From Pedosphaera sp. (lineage in GTDB: Bacteria > Verrucomicrobiota > Verrucomicrobiae > Limisphaerales > Pedosphaeraceae), in NCBI GenBank assembly GCA_028293265.1, contig JAQGPB010000423.1, positions 1-5,959 of the forward strand: 5,959 nucleotides of DNA, written 5' to 3'. Shown here one piece after another: positions 1 through 4,669 of the stretch. Each line of letters begins with the position of its first letter. The first letter of the stretch is position 1. The notes beneath the pieces are model-generated. The model ran no database searches and was not told the DNA's origin. It was given only the letters and a program-made list of their open reading frames with translations. Position numbers and translations under genes: made by a program.

Positions 1-120
1 TGGCATCCCTCCAGGATGCAAAGCCCGCTCCGGCCGGGCACCGGGGGTGTCGGCGGACCTCAACCCCCGGCTAATTTCTGGCAACCTTTCAGGTTGCGCT
101 CCCCCCGGCAGCCTGGTTTG
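1..120. repeat. Hairpin-rich intergenic element, three successive stem-loops
   Basis: Three perfect inverted repeats follow one another. The first has arms GCATCC/GGATGC at 3-8 and 14-19 with a 5-nt loop. The second has arms CCGGGGGT/ACCCCCGG at 41-48 and 63-70 with a 14-nt loop. The third has arms GCAACCT/AGGTTGC at 81-87 and 91-97 with a 3-nt loop. Forward frame 1 is open across it but has no coding character and no start signal, so I do not call a gene. I recall similar CATCC...GGATG / CCGG...CCGG / AACCT...AGGTT modules dispersed in Verrucomicrobia and Planctomycetes; that is recollection, not a search. The element is probably cut by the left edge of the window. No T-run follows any stem, so these are not classical terminators. 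Confidence 0.55.
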
Positions 121-220
121 CAAAGCAACGGTTCAGCCGTAAAAAAGAAGCCAAGGACCCCTTTTCAAGCTGCTGCTGCCTGATTTTCAGCCCCTTATAA
201 GCTGACGCGCTTGTCCAACT

Positions 221-296
221 GGAGCTTGATGTTTGGTGCTTCTCTGGAGCTTGGTGCTTGGAGCTTTCCAAAGCTTTCCAAAGCTTTCCAAAGCTT
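221..296. repeat. Two adjoining short tandem-repeat arrays upstream of trpF
   Basis: Five copies of the heptamer GG(A/T)GCTT start at 221, 235, 246, 253 and 260; the last three are exactly head to tail. They run directly into about 3.5 copies of the 10-mer AGCTTTCCAA (262-296), containing AAGCTT palindromes. The array ends 38 bp before the trpF ATG. Repeat composition explains why an in-frame upstream ATG at 233 gives a low-complexity extension that is not part of TrpF. The role is unknown. It could be a dispersed repeat family or, given the 10-bp periodicity, a set of protein sites on one face of the helix. Confidence 0.7.
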
Positions 297-334
297 GCGC
301 CAAACCCGATCCAAGGCTAGATGGTAGCGGCAAC

Positions 335-955
335 ATGAGCACCATCGTAAAAATTTGCGGCATCACCAACCCCGCCGACGCCCTCGCGGCCGCCGAGGCC
401 GGCGCGGATGCATTGGGTCTCATGTTTTACGAAGCCAGCCCGCGCAACATCTCCTTGAAAGCCGCAACCGAAATCGCCCGCCATCTCCCGCCGTTCATCA
501 TCAAGGTCGGCGTCTTCGTCAATGCGACCGAAGAAACCGTCTCCCGCGCCATCAGCGAGTGCGGCCTGAACATCGCGCAATTTCACGGCGACGAATCCCC
601 CGAGTTCTGCCGGCTCTTTCCCGTCATGACCATCAAGGCCTTTCGCATCCGCGACGCCGACTCATTGAAAGCACTCCCAGATTACCCGACCGACGCCTGG
701 CTCCTCGACGCCTTCGTCTCCGACAAACTCGGCGGCACCGGCGCAAAATTCAACTGGGACCTCGCCATCGAGGCGAAAAAATTAGGCCGCCCGATTTTTC
801 TCGCCGGCGGCCTCACCCCCGAAAACGTCGCCGACGCCATTCGCCAGGTGCAGCCCTACGCCGTGGACGTCTCCAGCGGCGTCGAATCCGCCCCCGGAAA
901 AAAAGACCACGCCAAAGTCCGCGCCTTCATAAAAGCTGCAAAAGCGATCAACTGA
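335..955 (+). CDS. trpF: Phosphoribosylanthranilate isomerase TrpF
   Basis: Cytoplasmic (beta/alpha)8-barrel enzyme of tryptophan synthesis. It isomerises N-(5'-phosphoribosyl)anthranilate to CdRP by an Amadori rearrangement. The product is 206 aa, normal for a monofunctional TrpF. The N-terminal strand carries KICGIT with the catalytic-base cysteine at residue 8. VGVFVN is at 58-63 and QFHGDE at 82-87. LLDA holds the likely general-acid Asp at 125. GGTGAKFNW is at 133-141. The phosphate-binding region has LAGG at 156-159 and DVSSGVE at 178-184, followed by PGKKD. I chose the ATG at 335 because the KICG strand begins five residues later, as in the family. The in-frame ATG at 233 would add 34 residues encoded by repeats. 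No clear SD is visible; GGTAG lies about 11 nt upstream. trpB follows on the same strand after 220 bp, so co-transcription is possible but not obvious. Confidence 0.96.
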   Translation: MSTIVKICGITNPADALAAAEAGADALGLMFYEASPRNISLKAATEIARHLPPFIIKVGVFVNATEETVSRAISECGLNIAQFHGDESPEFCRLFPVMTIKAFRIRDADSLKALPDYPTDAWLLDAFVSDKLGGTGAKFNWDLAIEAKKLGRPIFLAGGLTPENVADAIRQVQPYAVDVSSGVESAPGKKDHAKVRAFIKAAKAIN

Positions 956-979
956 CTGGTCGTTGGCCCCCGCTCGAGC

Positions 980-1046
980 CTCCGCTGGCTTCGGAGTGCG
1001 GCCGTCCCGGCCGCAGCAAGGTTCGGAAGCCGGGCGGCTCCGGCTT
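980..1046. repeat. Cluster of three GC-rich stem-loops between trpF and trpB
   Basis: Three non-overlapping inverted repeats lie in 67 bp. Arms CTCCG/CGGAG are at 980-984 and 992-996. Arms TGCGGCCG/CGGCCGCA are at 997-1004 and 1008-1015, with a TCC loop. Arms AAGCCGG/CCGGCTT are at 1027-1033 and 1040-1046, with a 6-nt loop. The middle stem is strongest (8 bp, 7 of them G-C). No oligo-T follows, so an intrinsic terminator is not supported, although the cluster starts 25 bp after the trpF stop and could attenuate read-through or protect a 3' end. It resembles a dispersed palindromic repeat more than a unique regulator; I cannot tell from one copy. Confidence 0.55.
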
Positions 1047-1059
1047 AGTCGGGCGCGTC

Positions 1060-1128
1060 CGTTGTTCATTGGGAATTGGTGCTTGGGATTTCTTTGGGTA
1101 TTTGGGTATTTCGTCATTGGACATTTTC
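1060..1128. repeat. G-run, AT-rich element upstream of trpB
   Basis: This segment departs abruptly from the GC-rich sequence on both sides. It has GGG runs at 1071, 1085, 1096 and 1104 separated by T/A-rich spacers, including two direct copies of TTTGGGTAT in tandem. It shares the 11-mer TTGGTGCTTGG (1076-1086) with the array upstream of trpF (251-261). I recall this type of segment as an interspersed repeat in Verrucomicrobia intergenic regions, which is unverified here. The four G-runs have loops of 11, 8 and 5 nt, so only a loose G-quadruplex could form. It is non-coding in context: every frame across it belongs to shadows of trpB or its antisense. Confidence 0.5.
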
Positions 1129-1162
1129 GGCAAAACCGCTCGCCGTTCCGCCCTCGCGCTGC

Positions 1163-1168
1163 TATATT
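1163..1168 (+). promoter_or_regulatory. Candidate extended -10 box of a leaderless trpB promoter
   Basis: TATATT (5 of 6 to TATAAT) is preceded by TG one base upstream (TGCTATATT, 1160-1168). This is an extended -10 form that can work without a good -35, and none is visible at 16-18 bp. The hexamer ends 7 nt before the trpB ATG, which puts the expected transcription start on or next to the A of ATG. Together with the lack of an SD, this predicts a leaderless or nearly leaderless trpB mRNA. If correct, trpB has its own promoter and does not depend on trpF transcription. Confidence 0.35.
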
Positions 1169-1175
1169 CCCCGCC

Positions 1176-2390
1176 ATGAGCGCTATCGCCAGTTCCACGG
1201 TCCCTGACATCCACGGACACTTCGGCCCCTACGGTGGCCGCTACGTGCCCGAGACCTTGATGCATCCCCTGCAGGAGTTGGAGGAAGAATATTTCCGCTC
1301 GCAGCACGACCCCGAATTCCAGCGCGAACTGCAATACTACCTCCGCGAATTCTGCGGCCGCCCCACGCCGCTCTATTTCGCCGAGCGCCTCACCCGCGAC
1401 CTCGGCGGCGCGAAAATTTATCTGAAACGCGAAGACCTCCTCCACACCGGCGCGCACAAGATCAACAACGCCATGGGCCAGATCCTCCTCTCCAAACGCA
1501 TGGGCAAAACCCGCATCATCGCCGAAACCGGTGCCGGCCAGCACGGTGTCGCCACCGCCACCGTCAGCGCCATGTTCGGGTTGAAATGCGTCATCTACAT
1601 GGGCGAAGTGGATTGCCAGCGGCAGGCGTTGAACGTCTATCGCATGAAAATGCTCGGCGCGGAAGTCATCTCCGTGAAAGCCGGCCAAAAAACTTTGAAG
1701 GAAGCCTTCAACGAAGCCATGCGCGACTGGGTCACCAACGTCCGTTCCACCCACTACATTCTCGGCACCGCTTACGGCGCGCATCCTTATCCCGTGATGG
1801 TCCGCAATTTCCAGCGCGTCATCGGCGACGAAGCCCGCCGCCAGATCCTCGAACAGGAAGAACGCCTGCCCGACCTGCTCATCGCCTGCGTCGGCGGCGG
1901 CTCCAACGCCATCGGCCTCTTCTATCCCTTCCTCGAAGACACCGCCGTCAAGATGATCGGCGTCGAAGCCGGCGGCCTCGGCATCCAGCCCGAGAAGCAC
2001 GCCGCGCGCTTCCAAGGCGGTTCGCTCGGCGTCTTGCAAGGCACCCGCTCCTATATTTTGCAGGATGAAAACGGCCAGATCCAGCTCACCCATAGCGTTT
2101 CGGCCGGCCTCGATTACGCCGCCGTCGGCCCCGAACACGCCTGGTTGCGCGACGAAAAGCGCGTCGCCTACACCTACGCCACCGACGACCAGGCCCTCGC
2201 AGCCTTCCAAAAACTCGCGCGCCTCGAAGGCATCATCCCCGCCCTCGAATCCGCCCACGCCATCGCCGAAGTCATCCAGCGCGCCCCCCAGATGAGCCAT
2301 GACAAATTAATCATCGTCAACCTCTCCGGCCGCGGCGACAAGGACGTCGCCCAAGCCGCGGACAAACTTGGATTGAAAATGCCGGAGTGA
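1176..2390 (+). CDS. trpB: Tryptophan synthase beta chain TrpB
   Basis: PLP enzyme that condenses indole with L-serine to give L-tryptophan, normally in an alpha2-beta2 complex with TrpA. The product is 404 aa, the usual size of the classical TrpB1 type. Visible motifs: [13 protein letters not shown] near the N-terminus (16-28); [15 protein letters not shown] with the PLP Schiff-base lysine at 95; ETGAGQHG with the catalytic Glu at 117; [17 protein letters not shown] from 197; the phosphate-binding GGGSN loop at 240-244; [15 protein letters not shown] around 310-324; [13 protein letters not shown] at 350-362; and NLSGRGDKD with the cofactor-contacting Ser at 384. I chose the ATG at 1176 because the family N-terminus begins here; the in-frame extension back to 963 is hairpin and repeat sequence. 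No SD. Its last 24 codons are duplicated twice downstream. No trpA follows in the window, so the alpha subunit must be encoded elsewhere. Confidence 0.97.
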   Translation: MSAIASSTVPDIHGHFGPYGGRYVPETLMHPLQELEEEYFRSQHDPEFQRELQYYLREFCGRPTPLYFAERLTRDLGGAKIYLKREDLLHTGAHKINNAMGQILLSKRMGKTRIIAETGAGQHGVATATVSAMFGLKCVIYMGEVDCQRQALNVYRMKMLGAEVISVKAGQKTLKEAFNEAMRDWVTNVRSTHYILGTAYGAHPYPVMVRNFQRVIGDEARRQILEQEERLPDLLIACVGGGSNAIGLFYPFLEDTAVKMIGVEAGGLGIQPEKHAARFQGGSLGVLQGTRSYILQDENGQIQLTHSVSAGLDYAAVGPEHAWLRDEKRVAYTYATDDQALAAFQKLARLEGIIPALESAHAIAEVIQRAPQMSHDKLIIVNLSGRGDKDVAQAADKLGLKMPE

Positions 2391-2392
2391 TT

Positions 2393-2405
2393 GGGTAATT
2401 TACCC
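2393..2405. promoter_or_regulatory. Short perfect palindrome directly upstream of the first uma2 gene
   Basis: GGGTAA-T-TTACCC is a 6-bp-arm inverted repeat around a single central base. It lies between the trpB stop and the uma2 ATG at 2408. The loop is too small for an RNA hairpin with the full stem, so a DNA-binding site such as an operator is the more natural reading. The equivalent 17 nt before the second uma2 gene do not keep it, so it is not a conserved part of the duplicated unit. It could be chance. Confidence 0.25.
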
Positions 2406-2407
2406 CT

Positions 2408-2968
2408 ATGTTAGTTGAGAAAAATCACCGCTTTAATGTCAGGGAATACCACCGGATGGCTGAAACCGGCGTTCTTCCAGCGGACGCACGGGTCGAATTG
2501 CTTGACGGACAAATCATTGATATGTCACCCATTGGCCCGTTCCACGGCGGCGTGGTTGCCCGGTTGATCCGCCTGTTCACCAAACTCTCCCGAGATCGTT
2601 GGTTGGTTTGGCCGCAGAACTCGGTGCGTCTGGATGAACATTCCGAGCCCCAGCCCGACGTTTCACTGCTCAAACCGATTGCCGACGAATATACCAATCG
2701 CCACCCTGGCCCCAAGGATGTTTATTTGCTCGTTGAAGTGTCTGATACAACAATCAGCTTGGATCAGGAAGAAAAACTTCCCGCGTATGGCCGTGCGGGC
2801 GTCATTGAAGTGTGGATTGTAAACCTCAACGAAGCGACGATTGAAGTTTATCGCGAACCTCACTTCACCGGCTACGGCTCAAAAACCATTCTCCGCGCCG
2901 GCGACAAAGCCGTCCCGCAGGCTTTCCCGGACGCAGCAGTAGACGTGGCCGAATTGCTGAAACGGTGA
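2408..2968 (+). CDS. Uma2 family (DUF820) PD-(D/E)XK nuclease-like protein, copy 1
   Basis: A 186-aa protein of the Uma2/DUF820 family, which has a restriction-endonuclease-like fold. Cellular roles are mostly unproven, and the family often expands in accessory regions. Core residues are present: VELLDGQI with Glu30; QPD with the metal-ligand Asp at 84; LLVEVSD with Glu110; EKLPAY with Lys123, followed by AGVIEVWIVNL, the family's G-x-x-E-x-W-(I/L)-V signature. The active site therefore looks intact. The ATG at 2408 is 17 nt after the trpB stop, with no SD, so it may be coupled to or co-transcribed with trpB. It is 133/186 identical to copy 2 by my hand alignment, with divergence concentrated in residues 21-120. 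The end overlaps the duplicated trpB tail in a GTGA arrangement. Codon use is less GC-biased than trpB. DNA cleavage itself is a family-based inference. Confidence 0.9.
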   Translation: MLVEKNHRFNVREYHRMAETGVLPADARVELLDGQIIDMSPIGPFHGGVVARLIRLFTKLSRDRWLVWPQNSVRLDEHSEPQPDVSLLKPIADEYTNRHPGPKDVYLLVEVSDTTISLDQEEKLPAYGRAGVIEVWIVNLNEATIEVYREPHFTGYGSKTILRAGDKAVPQAFPDAAVDVAELLKR

Positions 2969-3039
2969 ATCTCTCCGGCCGCGGCGACAAAGCCGTCGCC
3001 CGGGCCGCGGACAAACTTGGATTGAAAATGCCGGAGTGA
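2968..3039 (+). pseudogene. Truncated trpB 3'-end copy between the two uma2 genes
   Basis: Twenty-four codons, including the stop, reproduce the trpB C-terminus. The encoded peptide begins [18 protein letters not shown] and ends MPE, against [18 protein letters not shown]...MPE in TrpB. The last 36 nt are identical to trpB. Amino-acid changes are Asp to Ala and Gln to Arg. The copy begins directly at the stop of uma2 copy 1 (the A of TGA is the first base of the Asn codon). The preceding GTG (2965-2967) matches the Val codon position of trpB and overlaps the stop as GTGA. It cannot provide TrpB function. Whether the 24-codon frame from GTG is translated by coupling is unknown. Confidence 0.9.
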
Positions 3040-3056
3040 ATTGATAAATTAAAAAT

Positions 3057-3638
3057 ATGCTCGTCGAGAAAGCGCCAACTGAAACAGAGCAAAATCATCG
3101 CTTCAGTGTCGAAGAATATCACCGGATGGCGGAAATCGGGATTATTGGGCCGCGGGCCCGGGTGGAATTGCTCGATGGACAAATCAAAGACATGTCGCCC
3201 ATAGGCCCGTTTCACAGCAGCGTGGTCAGCGACTTAATCTCCGCCTTCAGCGAGGCCGCCAAGGGACGATGGCGTGTTTTGTCGCAAGGCCCGGTTCTGC
3301 TCGATAAAAACTCCGAACCCCAGCCCGATTTGGTATTGCTCAAACCCGCCGCGCATCGTTATCGGCACAGCCACCCTTTCCCCGAAAATGTTTATTTGCT
3401 CATTGAAGTTTCCGACTCCACCTTGACGATTGATCGCAAGGAAAAGCTGCCTGCTTATGCCCGCGCCGGCATTCCTGAAGTCTGGATTGTAAATCTCAAC
3501 GAAGCCGCGATTGAAGTGTATCGTGAACCCCGCTTCACCGGCTACGGCTCAAAAACCATTCTCCGCGCCGGCGACAAAGCCGCGCCCCAAGCCTTCCCCG
3601 ACGCGGCAGTGGATGTGGCTGAATTGCTGAAACGGTGA
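3057..3638 (+). CDS. Uma2 family (DUF820) PD-(D/E)XK nuclease-like protein, copy 2
   Basis: A 193-aa paralogue of the preceding Uma2 gene, with the same core: VELLDGQI (Glu37), QPD with Asp91, LLIEVSD with Glu117, EKLPAY with Lys130, then AGIPEVWIVNL. All putative metal and catalytic positions are kept, so both copies are probably under constraint. It differs by a seven-residue N-terminal insertion (APTETEQ after MLVEK). A variable centre covers roughly residues 28-127, where hydrophobic and charged positions change freely. The final 66 residues differ from copy 1 at only seven positions. The leader is very AT-rich (TTGATAAATTAAAAAT before ATG) with no SD; GGAG of the trpB-tail copy is too far away, at 20 nt. 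A weak extended -10 (TGATAAATT) ends 6 nt before ATG. The stop again abuts a trpB-tail-like segment. Confidence 0.9.
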   Translation: MLVEKAPTETEQNHRFSVEEYHRMAEIGIIGPRARVELLDGQIKDMSPIGPFHSSVVSDLISAFSEAAKGRWRVLSQGPVLLDKNSEPQPDLVLLKPAAHRYRHSHPFPENVYLLIEVSDSTLTIDRKEKLPAYARAGIPEVWIVNLNEAAIEVYREPRFTGYGSKTILRAGDKAAPQAFPDAAVDVAELLKR

Positions 3639-3709
3639 ATCGCTCTGGTTACGGCCACGAGGATATGGCTCAGGTGTGGGAGAGGTTGACGTTGGAAATG
3701 CGGAATAGG
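3638..3709 (+). pseudogene. Decayed third copy of the trpB 3' end
   Basis: Directly after uma2 copy 2, with the same GTGAAT junction as after copy 1, the trpB frame reads NRSGYGHEDMAQVWERL and continues TLEMRNR. Against the TrpB tail this aligns over 23 residues without a gap, with N, S, G, G, D, A, Q, L, L and M identical (10/23). Several other changes are conservative (V/M, D/E, K/R). By hand count 41 of 72 nucleotides match. The stop codon is lost (TGA to AGG). It keeps Asp and Gln of the authentic TrpB tail where the second copy has Ala and Arg, so it did not derive simply from that copy. The membrane-protein ATG begins two bases later. Homology is likely but less certain than for the other copy. 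Confidence 0.65.
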
Positions 3710-3710
3710 T

Positions 3711-4208
3711 ATGGCCAACGAGATTCAGAGAAAAATCGTGGAGATTGAAAGTATCAAAACAGAACGCGGCCAGCGGCAGATCGCATACTCTGCGGCATAT
3801 TCAGGGCTGTTATTTGGACTCCTTGCCATAGGAGCTGGAGTCTTCGGCGTCGTCTTGCAAGGGAATCTGATGGACGATCCCGCGCAGTATCTTTCAATCG
3901 CTGATTCGTTGCTTCCTTCCGAGCTAATCTTGGAGATTTGCCTTCCGGCTATGGTTACAGCGGCGGGTTGTTTGGCGATTGCTTGGGTCATTCTCGCCAG
4001 CAAGCTTACTGAGAATAGATCCGGCAACTGGAAAAATTCTGTTTTTGTGATCTTCGCAATCATTTGCATCACTGCTTTTTTTATTCCTGGAAAACTCATG
4101 GGCGACAAAATTTGGGCCAAAGCAAGAAAGGCGGAGTTAGGCTATTTTGAGAAGTTGCGAGAAGGGTCTCCAACTCCTTCGCGTAATAAATCACCAAACG
4201 TTCATTGA
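3711..4208 (+). CDS. Three-helix membrane protein of unknown function
   Basis: I do not recognise this 165-aa protein. A short charged N-terminus (1-24, possibly an amphipathic helix rich in E, K and R) precedes three hydrophobic stretches at about 25-50, 73-97 and 109-127. The loop at 51-72 is acidic, and the second stretch runs into the Lys/Glu/Arg-rich linker 98-108. The C-terminus (about 132-165) is basic and hydrophilic (KIWAKARKAELGYFEKLREG). No signal-peptide cleavage site is evident; the inner membrane is the likely location. The ATG at 3711 is the first in-frame start after the stop at 3687-3689. GGAATAGG 2-9 nt upstream is a weak SD-like sequence, the best in the window. Codon use is clearly AT-richer than trpB or yicC, which suggests accessory origin. 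It may be in one transcript with the uma2 genes. Confidence 0.7.
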   Translation: MANEIQRKIVEIESIKTERGQRQIAYSAAYSGLLFGLLAIGAGVFGVVLQGNLMDDPAQYLSIADSLLPSELILEICLPAMVTAAGCLAIAWVILASKLTENRSGNWKNSVFVIFAIICITAFFIPGKLMGDKIWAKARKAELGYFEKLREGSPTPSRNKSPNVH

Positions 4209-4248
4209 GAGAATTAGTCGCATGCGGATTGGCTGAGCACACGATAAT

Positions 4249-4461
4249 TCATTGGCGGCTGCCGTCATCAGGCAAACCCAGCCGCTGATCCAATTCTTCC
4301 GACGTCGCAAAACTTGAGGCTGGCCGTTCAATTTTATCCGCCAGCTTTGCCCGGTAAGCGTCGTCCCGCGAATCTTGATGCGACACCAGAAACGCGGTCA
4401 TCAGCCTTTGTTTGTTGGCATCCAACGCGGCCAGTTCTTGTTTCAACACTTCAATGCTCAC
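4249..4461 (-). CDS. Small antitoxin-like (addiction-module component) protein, orphan
   Basis: A 70-aa reverse-strand gene starting at GTG. The sequence has a helical start (MSIEVLKQELAALDANKQR), a middle DSRDDAYRAKLADKIER and a C-terminal FATSEELDQRLGLPDD. The pattern resembles small antitoxins or addiction-module proteins often found next to RelE/ParE toxins; this is a resemblance from memory, without a decisive motif. No toxin gene follows: downstream on its strand (below 4249) is the 3' end of the convergent membrane gene, 40 bp away. Upstream on its strand, a TTGATT (4490-4495) and a TAGACT (4468-4473) spaced 16 bp could be a promoter. Its -10 ends 6 nt before the start codon, implying a leaderless message. 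Composition and a coherent amphipathic pattern favour a real gene, but length alone does not prove it. Confidence 0.55.
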   Translation of the reverse strand: MSIEVLKQELAALDANKQRLMTAFLVSHQDSRDDAYRAKLADKIERPASSFATSEELDQRLGLPDDGSRQ

Positions 4462-4561
4462 AGTTTTAGTCTATCTTCGGAATTGTGGAAATCAAACCCT
4501 GTAAATCCGCACCATAGAATGGGTGTGTCACCAATGTAGCGCATACTTCCCAGTGTGCGGG

Positions 4562-4587
4562 TTCTGGCGGCTTTCCAGCCGCCAGAA
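4562..4587. repeat. Perfect 11-bp stem-loop with TTCC loop
   Basis: Arms TTCTGGCGGCT (4562-4572) and AGCCGCCAGAA (4577-4587) are exact reverse complements around TTCC. This is the strongest inverted repeat in the window. It lies about 100 bp upstream of the reverse-strand small gene. Neither side has a T-run of terminator type, so it fits a REP-like dispersed palindrome better than an intrinsic terminator. A Rho-independent role in either direction remains possible but weak. Confidence 0.6.
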
Positions 4588-4641
4588 GCAGATACGATGC
4601 ACATGGTTGCGCCTGAACCATCCATCCTGGGTGAAGTTTAT

Positions 4642-4669
4642 TTGACCCCCGAACCAACTGTGCTATGGT
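4642..4669 (+). promoter_or_regulatory. Candidate sigma-70-type promoter in the intergenic region
   Basis: TTGACC (4642-4647, 5 of 6 to consensus) is followed after 16 bp by TATGGT (4664-4669, 4 of 6). TGC sits just before it, making an extended -10. The predicted start is near 4676. No coding gene begins soon after; yicC is over 330 nt further on. The transcript would therefore be either a long yicC leader or a small RNA covering the stem-loops at 4702-4721 and 4741-4771. A second TTGACA at 4695-4700 lacks a matching -10. Confidence 0.35.

Larger units (their letters stand above)
2319..3637 (+). repeat. Tandem duplication of a trpB-3'-end plus uma2 unit
   Basis: Unit 1 is 2319-2967 (649 bp) and unit 2 is 2968-3637 (670 bp). 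Each starts in the codon for Asn of the TrpB NLSGRGDK motif, runs through the trpB stop, has 17 nt before an ATG, and continues through a full uma2 gene. The units align without gaps except for 21 nt (seven codons, APTETEQ) after the fifth codon of the second uma2; 649 plus 21 equals 670. Perfectly conserved blocks include 36 nt at 2355-2390 versus 3004-3039 and 50 nt at 2863-2912 versus 3533-3582. Uma2 is thus duplicated together with a piece of its upstream neighbour, and no transposase or terminal inverted repeat is seen. Confidence 0.93.

Noticed and set aside
233..334. N-terminal extension of TrpF from the upstream in-frame ATG
   Set aside because: It is encoded by the short tandem repeats and precedes the KICGIT first strand, which begins normally just after the ATG at 335.
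1..334. Tryptophan attenuator leader peptide before trpF
   Set aside because: No short frame with tandem Trp codons followed by a terminator/antiterminator pair is present; Trp codons are isolated and the stems lack T-runs.
89..586. Small reverse-strand frames at 89-271, 187-423 and 317-586
   Set aside because: They cover repeat DNA or lie opposite trpF and show only repeat-derived or shadow composition.
963..1175. N-terminal extension of TrpB
   Set aside because: It is encoded by the hairpin cluster and G-run repeat; the family N-terminus fits the ATG at 1176.
948..2300. A 450-codon reverse-strand open frame opposite trpB
   Set aside because: trpB on the forward strand has every catalytic motif. 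The antisense product is Gly/Ala/Asp/Phe-rich low complexity, as expected from GC-biased codons, and its end runs through intergenic hairpins.
2319..3709. CRISPR or insertion sequence as the source of the repeated segments
   Set aside because: There are no regularly spaced short repeats, no transposase and no terminal inverted repeats. The repeats are whole gene units.
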